DNA of 64,000 nucleotides from Actinobacteria bacterium HGW-Actinobacteria-1 (GTDB lineage: Bacteria > Actinomycetota > Coriobacteriia > Anaerosomatales > Anaerosomataceae): positions 1-64,000 of the forward strand of contig PHFB01000009.1 in NCBI GenBank assembly GCA_002841355.1. Reading direction: 5' to 3'. The number at the start of each line of letters is the position of its first letter. The first letter of the stretch is position 1. The notes under the pieces are model-generated. The model saw only the letters and a list, made by a program, of their open reading frames with translations, made no database searches and was not told where the DNA came from. Shown piece after piece: positions 39,864-49,402 of this stretch. The translations under genes and the position numbers were made by a program.

Positions 39864-41579
39864 ATGCGAGTACGGCAACGATGGGCCGCAATCGCGGCAG
39901 TTGTGGCGCTGAGCGCAGCGCTGGTACCGACAGGGGCAGTAGCGAAGAGCGGGGACAGCGAGAAAGTCGACAAGGGCCTTCACCCGCTCGCTACAAGTTA
40001 CGCCGCTGACACGTACGAAGCGGGCGCGGGAGACGACACCCCGGCGACCGCCCGCGACCTCACGGCACTCATTGGTGACTACGACAGCGCATACGTTGAG
40101 GCCCACTCGATCGACGCCGTCGATCTCACCACGAGCGACGTCGACTGGATCAAGTTCACGGTCACCGACGATGACGTGAACCTCGACCAGACCTCGTACC
40201 TCCTGCAGTCGATGGTCACCGGCTCCAATGTGGACACCGTCATCGAGGTATACGGTCCAAGCGCGGTGTCCTCGTTCAGCTACACCGCCGCCGCAGACTC
40301 TGAAAACGGGGACACGCTGAGCATCGCGTCGAACGACGACGGGCCGTGGGCATACGACCTGTACAGCTCGGCGCTCGTGTTCCGTCCCACCGAGGCCGGA
40401 ACGTACTATGCCCGCATCCGTCCGTACGCGTGGGTCGGCGCGTTCGACGCCGATGCAGGCGCGTATGAGCTCCGCGTGAAGCGTGGCTTCATCGACCGGT
40501 TGGCGGGTACCGACCGCATCAAGACCGCGATCGCGGTGAGCAAGGCGATGTTCCCCGACGCACCGGGCGCTGCAACGACCCACATGAGCCTGGTCGTTGC
40601 GAACGCGTTCAACTACCCTGACGCGCTCGGAGCCGCAAGTCTGGCCGGCACCGACGGCGGCCCACTGCTGCTCACGTCGCCATCGAGTCTGTCGCCGGGT
40701 GTCGCCGCAGAGATCGAGCGTCTTGGCACGGACACCGTGTACGTGATCGGGAGCAGCGCGGCAGTGTCTGACACTGTGCTCGGTCAGATCGAGGCCATCG
40801 ATCCCGCCATCGACGTGATTCGCGTAGGCGGAGACAACCGCATCGAGACGGCTGCCATGGTGGCCGACGAGACCGCATGGGTTGTGGCCGACAACGGCGG
40901 CACGCCCTCCAGCGTTGCGATCATCGCCTATGCCTACAACTACCCTGACGCCCTGGCCGCAACCCCGCTCGCGGCGAGCCAGTCTGTTCCGATCCTGCTA
41001 ACCGGCACGGCGTCGCTTGCGGCTGACACCGACGCAGCGCTCGACAGCCTTGGTGTGACCGATGTCGTCCTCATGGGCAGCACCTCGGTCATCTCAAGCG
41101 GCATCGAGTCGTATCTCACCACCAAACTGGGCGCGGGTCATGTGATTCGTATGGCCGGGAGTACCCGCTACGAGACCGCGAAGCTGTTCGCATCGTGGGC
41201 GTGCGACCTGACCGCACCGGGAATTCCCGACACCGGCCTCATCGGCACGCCGGCAAACCCCGACGCACTTGGATCTCTCACCCCCACGAGCATCGGCATC
41301 GCTTCAGGCGCGACATATGCAGACGCACTGCCCGGTGGCGTGGCGTGCGGTCTGAACGGGCATCCGCTGCTGCTCACGCAGCCCACCTCGCCATACGGCT
41401 ACATCATGGCCGAGTACGACGGTGCGCTGCCGCCTGGTGACACCGACTTCGTGACCGACTACGTTGATTGGTACGCCGCTCCATTCGACGCAAGCGTCAT
41501 CTTCGGAGGGACCGCAGCGGTTTCTCGCTCGACCGGCGCTGTGCTCGACAACAACCTCATGCAGGTGAACGCGTTCTAG
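39864..41579 (+). CDS. secreted protein with cell-wall-binding repeat 2 (CWB2) domains
   Basis: A 571-aa exported protein. The signal peptide is MRVRQRWAAIAAVVALSAAL with cleavage probably after GAVA. About 170 residues follow that resemble a bacterial pre-peptidase-type beta domain. Then come three CWB2 repeats with the pattern RLAGTDRI.TAIAVS, NYPDALGA, GPLLLTSPSSLS and VIGSSAAVSD. CWB2 domains bind anionic wall polymers and anchor S-layer proteins in Gram-positive cells. ATG at 39864 has GGGAGGAG 6 nt upstream. It sits in a block of surface genes ending at 47918. Confidence 0.9.
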   Translation: MRVRQRWAAIAAVVALSAALVPTGAVAKSGDSEKVDKGLHPLATSYAADTYEAGAGDDTPATARDLTALIGDYDSAYVEAHSIDAVDLTTSDVDWIKFTVTDDDVNLDQTSYLLQSMVTGSNVDTVIEVYGPSAVSSFSYTAAADSENGDTLSIASNDDGPWAYDLYSSALVFRPTEAGTYYARIRPYAWVGAFDADAGAYELRVKRGFIDRLAGTDRIKTAIAVSKAMFPDAPGAATTHMSLVVANAFNYPDALGAASLAGTDGGPLLLTSPSSLSPGVAAEIERLGTDTVYVIGSSAAVSDTVLGQIEAIDPAIDVIRVGGDNRIETAAMVADETAWVVADNGGTPSSVAIIAYAYNYPDALAATPLAASQSVPILLTGTASLAADTDAALDSLGVTDVVLMGSTSVISSGIESYLTTKLGAGHVIRMAGSTRYETAKLFASWACDLTAPGIPDTGLIGTPANPDALGSLTPTSIGIASGATYADALPGGVACGLNGHPLLLTQPTSPYGYIMAEYDGALPPGDTDFVTDYVDWYAAPFDASVIFGGTAAVSRSTGAVLDNNLMQVNAF

Positions 41580-41599
41580 TCTCACCCGCACGCGTGTGC

Positions 41600-41627
41600 A
41601 AGGGCCTCGCCTTCGGGCGGGGCCCTT
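41600..41627. terminator. bidirectional terminator
   Basis: AAGGGCC-T-CGCC, loop TTCG, GGCG-G-GGCCCTT between the convergent stops at 41579 and 41631. The stem is strong and interrupted by one mismatch; a short T-rich tail follows on the plus strand. Confidence 0.75.
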
Positions 41628-41630
41628 CTG

Positions 41631-43514
41631 CTATCTGGTGGTTTGCGCGCGGTCTCGCGCAGCCTGAGCAGCGGCGGTGTCTCCCGAGGCGTCATAGACG
41701 GCGGCTAGGTTCTCCCACGCGTCCGAGAACCGCGGCGCCAGCTCCAGCGACGCTCGCATCGAGTCCGCCGCCGCCGTCAGATCGCCGAGACCCGCCTGCG
41801 CGACACCTCGCCCCAGCCAGGCACGTGGATCGAGCGGTGCAAGCACGAGCGCCTGCTCGTACACTTCCAGGGCGGATGACCAGTCCCCGCTCCCCGCCCC
41901 CACTGACGACGCGATGTACAGGTCGCCGAGATCGCGAAGGGGCCGAGCGTCCCCGGGCATCCGGTCGATGGCGGTGCGCAACGCCCTCACTCCGTACGCC
42001 CGCGCCCGAGGATCGCTCATCGCGGGGCCGGTGGAAGCACGCCCCGTCGCCCACAAGATCGCAGGCTCCCATGGCGCGAGCCAGCTGGCAGAGTCGAATG
42101 CGGCGGTCGCGTTGTCCCACTCGCCCTCCTCGGCACGCGCGAAACCTTCTCGGACATACGCGTCGGCGGCGACGAGGCCCACAGCCGCAACGGCGAGCGC
42201 CAGAAACGTGAGCCCGAGTACCAGCCACAGTGCGCGGCCACCGGCCTCGACTTCAACGGCCTCCCCGATCTCCACGCCCACGACTGCGCCGAGCACAATG
42301 GCGAGTGCGGCCCCCGTATCGAGCGTCACGAAATGGAACTGCAGAGCGACGAATCCACCGGCCAGGGCAGCGGCGAGTACCGGCGACCAACCGTCGTCGG
42401 TACTGTGCGATTTGAGAAGCGCACTCACGGACAGCCCCACGATCGCGAGCAGAGCCAGCACGCCGGGGACGCCGCAGCTTGTCGCCACCGACAGCACGAG
42501 GTTGTGCGGGTCATCGAGCGCCTCGACCCGCCCGCGCGGGTCGACCTCGGCCGGTGTCATATATGCCGTGTGCGCGATGCCGAACCCCGACGGCCCCCAT
42601 CCTAGAAATGGTCGCTCGGCGATCATCGGCAGTGTCGCTGACCAGACCGCAAGCCGTCCAGCAACAGTCGCGGCACCCGTGCCACCTCCTGTTACGCGCG
42701 CGGCCGCGACGGGCGTGAACGCGATCGAGAGGGCGAGCACGACGACGACCGCCGCAAGCGCGACGCGACGTTGTATCTGGCGGGCTCGCACGGACGATAC
42801 TGCCGCTACGAGCATACCGACCCCGAGCCCCGCCCATGCGCCGCGCGAACCGGAGAATCCGGCTGCGGCTGCTCCGAGCACGAGCGCAGCCCAGCCGAGC
42901 AGGCGCCATGCACGATGTTGCTCAGCGAGAGCTCGATCCATTGCGAGCGGCAGCGCTAGCGCGATGAAGACCCCCAGGTTCGCAGCGTTGCCGAGGGTCG
43001 ATGCGGCCCGCCCCGAATCGAACGCCGCCGATGCGGGCATCGGGTCGAAGCCGAAGCGCTGCGAGGCCGCATAGAGGCCGACTGCAACCAACGAGAGTGC
43101 CACACCCCGTCCCAGCGTCTGTCGAAGCTCATCGCGGGGAGTCGCAGTGGCGGCGAGTCCGAGCATGATCCACGCCGCAATAGTCGTGAGTCCTGTGTAG
43201 TTCGGGTACGCGCCGAGAATCGACAGGCGCATGTCCCGCGTGGTCACGAGCGCAAGCACCGAGAGAACCATGAGCGCCCCAAGCGCCCATACGATGCGCG
43301 AACCGGTGAGTTGTCTGAGTCGGCTCCGCGCGGCCGGATTGAACGCAACGGCCGCGCAAGCGCATGCAGCAAGTCCCAGCGTCACGAACAGCTTCACCGG
43401 CCCGAACGGGTTGAGTCCCGGCGGGAACACCGCCACCGCCACGCCTGCGAATGCGAGCGTTGCAACTACCCCGGACGGCGCGATGCGCCGCCTCCTAGAG
43501 ACCTGAACCGACAT
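41631..43514 (-). CDS. O-antigen ligase/polymerase-like membrane protein with C-terminal TPR
   Basis: A 627-aa protein. About 12 membrane helices form the first 460 residues, with the Wzy_C signature around LGWGPSGFGIAHTAYM, an EALDDPHNLVLSVATSCGVPG loop and GFSGSRGAWAG. The C-terminal 130 residues are TPR-type helices (LEVYEQALVLAPLDPRAWLGRGVAQAGLG). It likely ligates or polymerises cell-surface glycans, e.g. a secondary wall polymer or S-layer glycan. The ATG at 43514 overlaps the end of the upstream gene by 20 nt. Fusion to TPR is common in Gram-positive O-antigen ligase homologues. Confidence 0.82.
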   Translation of the reverse strand: MSVQVSRRRRIAPSGVVATLAFAGVAVAVFPPGLNPFGPVKLFVTLGLAACACAAVAFNPAARSRLRQLTGSRIVWALGALMVLSVLALVTTRDMRLSILGAYPNYTGLTTIAAWIMLGLAATATPRDELRQTLGRGVALSLVAVGLYAASQRFGFDPMPASAAFDSGRAASTLGNAANLGVFIALALPLAMDRALAEQHRAWRLLGWAALVLGAAAAGFSGSRGAWAGLGVGMLVAAVSSVRARQIQRRVALAAVVVVLALSIAFTPVAAARVTGGGTGAATVAGRLAVWSATLPMIAERPFLGWGPSGFGIAHTAYMTPAEVDPRGRVEALDDPHNLVLSVATSCGVPGVLALLAIVGLSVSALLKSHSTDDGWSPVLAAALAGGFVALQFHFVTLDTGAALAIVLGAVVGVEIGEAVEVEAGGRALWLVLGLTFLALAVAAVGLVAADAYVREGFARAEEGEWDNATAAFDSASWLAPWEPAILWATGRASTGPAMSDPRARAYGVRALRTAIDRMPGDARPLRDLGDLYIASSVGAGSGDWSSALEVYEQALVLAPLDPRAWLGRGVAQAGLGDLTAAADSMRASLELAPRFSDAWENLAAVYDASGDTAAAQAARDRAQTTR

Positions 43515-44127
43515 CGCCGAGCCACGGCACGAGGGTGTCTCCGGATTGTCGCAGCGTGATGATGCCCGAGTAGGTACCGCCGCGCGTGAGCGCCCCGGCC
43601 GCACTCGGATCGAGGCGAACCAGCACGTTGCGACCGTTGAAGTCGAACGGCTTCGCTGGCTCGCCCTCAACGACGCTCTTCGACACAAGGATGACCGCGG
43701 TCTTGACCGATCCGGTATTCGGCCCGAAACCGTAGACGCTGAACGTCACGCGGTACGTCGAACCCGCGCTGGCAGTATCGGTGCTCAGCATGGAGAGCGT
43801 CTTGGCGGGCGGCTGTGTGACGGTTGTGAGCTCGGATCCGTCGACCGCAAGCTTGACGGCATCGGCCGTCTTGCTTGCTGCAACGCTCTGCTGCGTGCGG
43901 TCCTTGCCGATCACCGTTGAGGTGCCGATCACCGAGCCGGAACTCTCTGCCGAGGGCGCGCTCGCGGTAGCGCTTGGCTCGGTGCCTGGCAGACCGTCCC
44001 CGTTGCCCGCAGGCCCGGTGTCACCCGTCCGTGCACTGAGCAGCGCTGCGCCGACAAGCAGCGCACCAACCGCGACGGCAGCCGCGATAAGGCGCGCCTT
44101 CTTGCTCATTCCTTCGGGACGCAGCAC
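43495..44127 (-). CDS. exported protein of unknown function
   Basis: A 210-aa protein with a single N-terminal membrane anchor or signal (ARLIAAAVAVGALLVGAALL), a low-complexity linker rich in S, A, P, T and G, and a beta-rich C-terminal domain (STYRVTFSVYGFGPNTGSVK). No family is recognised. GTG at 44127 has GGAGG 4 nt upstream; ATG six codons later is an alternative. It is upstream of and overlapping the O-antigen-ligase-like gene, and both may act in surface glycan assembly. Confidence 0.65.
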   Translation of the reverse strand: MLRPEGMSKKARLIAAAVAVGALLVGAALLSARTGDTGPAGNGDGLPGTEPSATASAPSAESSGSVIGTSTVIGKDRTQQSVAASKTADAVKLAVDGSELTTVTQPPAKTLSMLSTDTASAGSTYRVTFSVYGFGPNTGSVKTAVILVSKSVVEGEPAKPFDFNGRNVLVRLDPSAAGALTRGGTYSGIITLRQSGDTLVPWLGDVGSGL

Positions 44128-44173
44128 GTGACCTCCAAATCCGCTCCAGACTCAACGATACCGCAAGCAGAAC

Positions 44174-44206
44174 CCGGCGGGGCTCCAGGCAATGGAACCC
44201 CGCCGG
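44174..44206 (-). terminator. terminator of the large CWB2 protein gene
   Basis: CCGGCGGGG (44174-44182) pairs with CCCCGCCGG (44198-44206), plus an inner TCC/GGA, in the 98-bp gap after the 1230-aa protein gene. Confidence 0.75.
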
Positions 44207-44225
44207 CAATCAGACAGCGCCCGTG

Positions 44226-47200
44226 TTACTTCAGGATCTGCTGCACCGCAGTGCGCACTGCAGGCGCCACCGCGTTCGTACTCCCGAGGTACCTGACCTC
44301 GGTAATCGTGTCCTTCTCGGCCGCAAGCTTGGCCGCAACCGCCGCGTGTAGCGTGCTCGTCGGCGTGAGCAGCATGACCGAGCCGCTCTGGCCTTGCAGC
44401 ACGCCGCCGGCCAGTGCGTCAGGGTAGTTCTCACCCGTCGCAATGGCCACGCCGTTCCAGCCAAGACCGTAGACGTGGTCGACACCGTACTGCGCGATCA
44501 CCGCGGCAGTCTCGTAGCGATTCGTGCCTTGCAGACGGGTCGTATGACTACTGCCGCCCAGCGCCGTGTTCAGCGACGTCTGCACGCCGCTCGACACCGC
44601 CCGGGTGCTTCCCAGGATGAGCGCGTTGGTCACACCTTGAGCCTTCATCGATGAGAGGCTTGCGGGCGTGAGCGAATCAGCTGCCGTGAGATAAATCGGC
44701 CAGTTCGCCGCTGCGGCAAGTGGTGAGGCCCCCAACGCGTCCGGGAAGTTCTCGCCTGTTGCCACGAAGGCGGTCCCGTCGTAGGCGTCTCCTAGACGGT
44801 CGATGGTCGCCTCGGCGACCGCTACGGCAGTCTCGTACCGGTTTCTGCCCTGCAGCCGGCGCACATGCGCGGTCCCGAGCCCCCGCTTGAGCGTGTCCTC
44901 CACGGCAGTGCTCACCGCCGCCGAGCTGCCGAGGATGATCGCATCGGTTGCTCCCAGGCGGTCGATCTCCGACTGGACCTGCCTGGGCAAGTCGGTCGGA
45001 CTCGTGAGCAGGATCGGCCCGTCGTACGCGCCGGCGAGCGCCGCGCCTCCAAGCGCATCCGGCCAGTTGAACGCGGTGGCGATCACCACGGTCTTCGCGC
45101 CATCCGGGAACGCCAGTTCCGAAGCGCTGACCGCAGTGTCGAGGCGGGTAAGCCCGTACACCGGCAGGTAGTTGGTGCTGACCGAGACGACCGTCTGCGT
45201 GATCACCTTTGACTCACCGTGCGCGAGCGGCACCGATACCGCAGTGGCCGACATCGGCACGTTCTTGTACCAGCTGTCCTCGTACAAGTAGTTCGTGTCG
45301 TCGATGAACTCGAGGAAGTACTCTCCCGCCGAGAACTGCGCGAACTCGAAGTCACCATCGTTGTACGTGTACGTGGAGTTGATCAATGCCCAGTCGCCCG
45401 CGGGGTCGTCCCACCAGAGCTTCACGTGCACGCCGGTGACGCGCTTGGAGTCACCGTCGGTGACTGAGCCCCGAAGCATCACAGCGGGCGTCAGCGTCAT
45501 GTCGTAGCCGCCGTGACCCGTGGCTGCGCCGCTCAGGGTGATGGCGTCGGCCTGGTCGACGCTTTGTGCCTCTCCGGAGGCCTTCCATCCCTTGGAGCCG
45601 AGGTTGTTCTCCCAGCCGTACGCCATGAGCTTGTATGTTCCGTTCGGCAGCCCGCCGAGCGTGTACGTTCCATTCGCGGCGGTGAAGGCGTTCGTGGCGC
45701 CGTCGTAGGTAACCGGCTCCCACACGTCCCAGTCAGCGTTGTAGCGCAGTGCCGAGACGTACACGCCCCCGATGCCCGCGCCGCTGCCATCCCGAATGGT
45801 TCCGCTGATGGTGTGCGCGTAGTTAAGGCCGATCTGCACAAGGCTTGTGTACGAGTAGGCAGTCACATTCACGGTCGTAGCAGCAGTGATCGTGCTTGCG
45901 TTGTTGTAGAACTCGGACGCGTAGAGCATGGTCGGGCCGGCCTCCACCTTGTAGGCCCCCGCCTGCGAAGGGATCTCGAACCAGCCCGCGGAGTCCGCGA
46001 TCATCTGGTGATCCCACCACCACTCGCCTGCGCCCGAGTCGTACAGATACGTGGTGACCGGCACGGCAGCGATGTTTCCGGAGGTCACCTCGTCACGCGC
46101 CTTCCCCCACATAGTGCCGAGGGGATTGCCTGACATATCCTCGGTGGCCGGGTTGAGATAGAACGCCCCCGTCCACGACGTCGAAGCGACCGTGTACTGA
46201 GTCGAATAGGTCCCCCAACGGTCGTTCCAATCCCACGCGCTCGAATCGTTCGCGCGGATGCGTATCAGCGTTCCCATGGGGATGTAGGGGAACTCGACAC
46301 GTCCCGTGTATCGCGTGCTGCCGGTGTGGTACTCGGTCCAGCTGCCGCCATCGCTATCCCAGTAGTCCACCGCGACCGGTATCGCCGAGAGCTCGCTCCC
46401 GTAGGGGCCGGTCACGCGCACGCCGATTCGTCCCCAGTTCGATGTCGCCGCAAGCGTTGTATTGACCGGCGTTCCATACGTTCCGGTGGAGAGCGTGAGA
46501 ACGGTGGCGCTGGCGGTCGTGGTGGCGGAGGAGTAGAACCTGCGCCCGTAGTACCAGCCCAGATCGCCAGTGTCGCTCGGATAGTAGCCTTCGTGATACT
46601 CGGGACCCGCGAAGTCGAAACGCACCTTGTACGTTCCGGCCAGCACGTTGCCGAGGCTGTAGTCGCCGTTCTCGTCTGTCTGCGTCATGCCCTTCTTGGT
46701 GCCGGTCGCCGAGTCGATGATCGTGACGTCGGTCCACGGTACCGGGCCGAACGAGTCCTGCACGTTGCCGATGATGCGCGCACCTAGCGCCAGCTGCGCA
46801 TCGATACCCGTCCGCACTTCGCCCGAGGCAAGCACGATGTTCGTGGCGCCGCCAAGCGCTGCCGCTTCGTACGGGTTCATCGCAGGAGCACTGATGTTGT
46901 TGTAGACCTCCTGGATGTACTCGCCGTCGGGATCCCAGAAGACGACGCGATAGGTGCCTGCGGGAAGACCCGCGTAGTCGTAGTAGCCGTTCGCGTCCGT
47001 CGGCTTCTGGTGCGATCCCTCGGCGATCTCGGTCCAGCCGCCGCCGGAGCTCATGAACACCTGGCCATAGACGCCTTCAATCGGCACGCCGCCGGGTCCC
47101 GTCACGCGTCCCTTGATGTGCCCGTAGCGCACCATGCTCGCATTCAGGTTCGCGACGGTGTGCATGGGAGCGATCGTCACCCACGGTGCCGAGTCGATGT

Positions 47201-47918
47201 CAGACCCACCGCCGTACCACTGCGAACGGTAGCGGTAGTACTCCCAGTCGCTGAACTCAAGCTTGTACTGCCCCACGGGAACCTGCGTGACGCTCCAATC
47301 GCCCATGCTCAGCGAGGTCGATCCCCACGTTGCATCCCAGTTCCAGTTGCCGAAGCCGTCATCGGCATACGCCATTGCCTGGACGCCCCATACTTTGGAG
47401 CCGTCGGTGGCGTCAGTGATGAGGCCCGCAGCGGAACCGTGCTCCCACAGGTCCAGCGTCATGTTCGCGGTCGTCGTGCCGCCGTCAGTGACAACGACGT
47501 TGCCTGCGCCCGCAACCGTGTAGCTACTGGGGTAGAACTCCTCTCGGTAGCCGGACGCCGAGTACTGGTTGAACCAGTCGTAGAACCGAAGCTTGTACGT
47601 ACCCTCCGGCAAGTCGAATGCGAACGTGCCGTCGTTGTAGTCGACCTGGAAGTCGTTGCCGTACTCGTCGGCGTAGATCTGGTACCAGCCCTCGTCGTAC
47701 TGCCAGACCTGCACCATGATCACGTAGTCGGAGTCGAAGCTGCCCGTGATCGGGACACCGTACGTGTCCTTCACGATGCCGGTGACCGTACCCCAGCCGG
47801 GGTCGGCGGTCGGCGTGACCGCAGCGGATGCCGGCGCGGGCGCTACGAACAGCGAGTACGCCACCGCAACCACTACCAAAGCCCCAAAGCACCTACGCAG
47901 GATCGCTGCCCCTCGCAT
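44226..47918 (-). CDS. large surface protein: carboxypeptidase-regulatory-like repeats plus three CWB2 repeats
   Basis: A 1230-aa exported protein. The signal peptide is RCFGALVVVAVAYSLFVAPAPASA. About eight to nine Ig-like, carboxypeptidase-regulatory-type repeats follow. They share G.V.D..G.PI.G at the start and Y.L.GLP.GTYK(L/V).F at the end, with aromatic, acidic surfaces (e.g. TYKLRFYDWFNQYSASGY). Three CWB2 repeats end the protein from about residue 930 (RLDTAVSASELAF, NWPDALGGAALAG, ILGSSAAVS). It is a wall-anchored stalk or adhesin-like protein. It is the second CWB2 protein in this 8-kb surface block. Confidence 0.9.
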   Translation of the reverse strand: MRGAAILRRCFGALVVVAVAYSLFVAPAPASAAVTPTADPGWGTVTGIVKDTYGVPITGSFDSDYVIMVQVWQYDEGWYQIYADEYGNDFQVDYNDGTFAFDLPEGTYKLRFYDWFNQYSASGYREEFYPSSYTVAGAGNVVVTDGGTTTANMTLDLWEHGSAAGLITDATDGSKVWGVQAMAYADDGFGNWNWDATWGSTSLSMGDWSVTQVPVGQYKLEFSDWEYYRYRSQWYGGGSDIDSAPWVTIAPMHTVANLNASMVRYGHIKGRVTGPGGVPIEGVYGQVFMSSGGGWTEIAEGSHQKPTDANGYYDYAGLPAGTYRVVFWDPDGEYIQEVYNNISAPAMNPYEAAALGGATNIVLASGEVRTGIDAQLALGARIIGNVQDSFGPVPWTDVTIIDSATGTKKGMTQTDENGDYSLGNVLAGTYKVRFDFAGPEYHEGYYPSDTGDLGWYYGRRFYSSATTTASATVLTLSTGTYGTPVNTTLAATSNWGRIGVRVTGPYGSELSAIPVAVDYWDSDGGSWTEYHTGSTRYTGRVEFPYIPMGTLIRIRANDSSAWDWNDRWGTYSTQYTVASTSWTGAFYLNPATEDMSGNPLGTMWGKARDEVTSGNIAAVPVTTYLYDSGAGEWWWDHQMIADSAGWFEIPSQAGAYKVEAGPTMLYASEFYNNASTITAATTVNVTAYSYTSLVQIGLNYAHTISGTIRDGSGAGIGGVYVSALRYNADWDVWEPVTYDGATNAFTAANGTYTLGGLPNGTYKLMAYGWENNLGSKGWKASGEAQSVDQADAITLSGAATGHGGYDMTLTPAVMLRGSVTDGDSKRVTGVHVKLWWDDPAGDWALINSTYTYNDGDFEFAQFSAGEYFLEFIDDTNYLYEDSWYKNVPMSATAVSVPLAHGESKVITQTVVSVSTNYLPVYGLTRLDTAVSASELAFPDGAKTVVIATAFNWPDALGGAALAGAYDGPILLTSPTDLPRQVQSEIDRLGATDAIILGSSAAVSTAVEDTLKRGLGTAHVRRLQGRNRYETAVAVAEATIDRLGDAYDGTAFVATGENFPDALGASPLAAAANWPIYLTAADSLTPASLSSMKAQGVTNALILGSTRAVSSGVQTSLNTALGGSSHTTRLQGTNRYETAAVIAQYGVDHVYGLGWNGVAIATGENYPDALAGGVLQGQSGSVMLLTPTSTLHAAVAAKLAAEKDTITEVRYLGSTNAVAPAVRTAVQQILK

Positions 47919-48035
47919 TGCACGACCTCCCCTACATGCGGCGCGGCGACTGGTGCCGCCTCACGCCGGAACCGCTCCCCATAGCGGACCTCACATGATT
48001 GTGCGCTCGCGATTCACGCTCGGCAATATGGCGTT

Positions 48036-49310
48036 CTACGGCCTGTCCTCCGCGTCTTCGCCATGCCCTGCCGAACGGTAGAGCGGGACGCTCAGCAGCA
48101 TCACGACAGCGCCGATAAGCCAGCTGATCGGTATCGACCACGCCTTCGCCATCCAGCCCAGCACCGGCTGCCCGCCGGCGCCCCCCACATCCCCGAAGAA
48201 CGCGTCCAGCGAAAGCACGGTCGCGCGCTGCGCGGAGGGCACGTGCTCGTTCAGGTATGCCTGCCGGATGGGACCGACGACACCGAAGACGATGCCCCAA
48301 CCCATCCACAGCGCCGATGCGACCAGGAGCGGCACGACACCGGGCGTCTTGGTGAGCAGCCCGACCGCACCGATCGCCGCAACGAAGCCGGCCAGCAGCG
48401 CCGAGCACACGGCCAACACCCGCCACGCCTTGCGGCGCTGCTCCCCAGTGCGCATGATTCGCGACACGAGCATGTTGCCGACGATGCTCGCGAGCGCCGC
48501 GGCGGCGGCGAGCATGCCTGACACCCAGATGAACTCCTTGCCGAGCAGATCGAGCGCGAAACGCTGCCACGAGTAGAAGCCGTACATGCCGAAGATCCCG
48601 CCCACGAGCGAGACGAACAGCAGTGGTCGCACGACGCGGTTTCTCCATCCGTAGCGCACGCCCGCGTCGAAAATCGTGCGAGTCTCCTCGCCGAATCGCG
48701 AGAACTTGAGCGGTCGCGGCTCGAAACCGAGGTCCTGCATCATGAGCGACGCTGCAACGAAGCACCCGATGAGCAGCACTGCGCGAACCACATACGGCCA
48801 CGCCAGATCTATCTGGCCGAGAAACCCTCCCGCGAGCGTCCCCACCAGCATGGTGGAGCCCGAAAGCATGCCAGCCCAGGAGAACACACGCTCGCGAGCG
48901 CCTTCGTAGCCGGTGTGGTCGAGCGCGTCGACAAGCCAGGCGTCGACCGCGCCCGTCTGGAACGTGAATCCGAGGCCGATAATCACCGATGCACCGGCGA
49001 ACGCCCAGAAGCCCCAACCGAACCGGGCCGAGGCAACGTACAGCAGCGTGGAGATGAAGAGCGTGAGATTGCCAAGCAAGAACGAGAACTTGCGACCGAT
49101 GGTATCGGCGACCACGCCGGTGGGGATCTCGAAGATGATCTGACCCACCGTGAACGCCGTGTTCACGAGCATCACCTGCAGGATGTCCAGGCCGGCCCCC
49201 ATGAGGAAGAGCGTGTTGACGCCCCAGATGAGCGAGGCCGCGAGGGTGAAGAGCGCGCTCGTGGTGAGGTACGCGCCGATGACTCCCCGCGACGTTCTGA
49301 CGGCGGCTAT
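48036..49310 (-). CDS. MFS transporter, apparently starting at a non-standard ATA codon
   Basis: A 424-aa, 12-helix major facilitator. FEIPTGVVADTIGRKFSFLLGNL is the loop 2-3 motif, and it ends in a charged tail. The first ATG (49202) falls after helix 1: the 36 codons before it are open and encode a typical family N-terminus, GAYLTTSALFTLAASLIWGV. No ATG, GTG, TTG or CTG occurs in that stretch, but AGGAGG lies exactly 6 nt before an ATA codon at 49310. The substrate is unknown. Automated annotation may use 49202 instead. Confidence 0.8.
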   Translation of the reverse strand: MAAVRTSRGVIGAYLTTSALFTLAASLIWGVNTLFLMGAGLDILQVMLVNTAFTVGQIIFEIPTGVVADTIGRKFSFLLGNLTLFISTLLYVASARFGWGFWAFAGASVIIGLGFTFQTGAVDAWLVDALDHTGYEGARERVFSWAGMLSGSTMLVGTLAGGFLGQIDLAWPYVVRAVLLIGCFVAASLMMQDLGFEPRPLKFSRFGEETRTIFDAGVRYGWRNRVVRPLLFVSLVGGIFGMYGFYSWQRFALDLLGKEFIWVSGMLAAAAALASIVGNMLVSRIMRTGEQRRKAWRVLAVCSALLAGFVAAIGAVGLLTKTPGVVPLLVASALWMGWGIVFGVVGPIRQAYLNEHVPSAQRATVLSLDAFFGDVGGAGGQPVLGWMAKAWSIPISWLIGAVVMLLSVPLYRSAGHGEDAEDRP

Positions 49311-49363
49311 GTGGGACCTCCTCGGCGCGAAGGGGTAGGTGCATAATCAGATGCACGTAGTAG

Positions 49364-49383
49364 GTTCCCCGATATGGGGGAAC
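49364..49383 (+). repeat. inverted repeat in the 5' leader of the deaminase gene
   Basis: GTTCCCC (49364-49370) and GGGGAAC (49377-49383) surround a 6-nt loop, 19 nt before the deaminase start. CATAAT at 49342-49347 may be the -10, so this hairpin would lie in the mRNA leader. It could be a regulatory stem or an operator. Confidence 0.4.
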
Positions 49384-49402
49384 ACGACGCCAAGGGGGCG
49401 GG

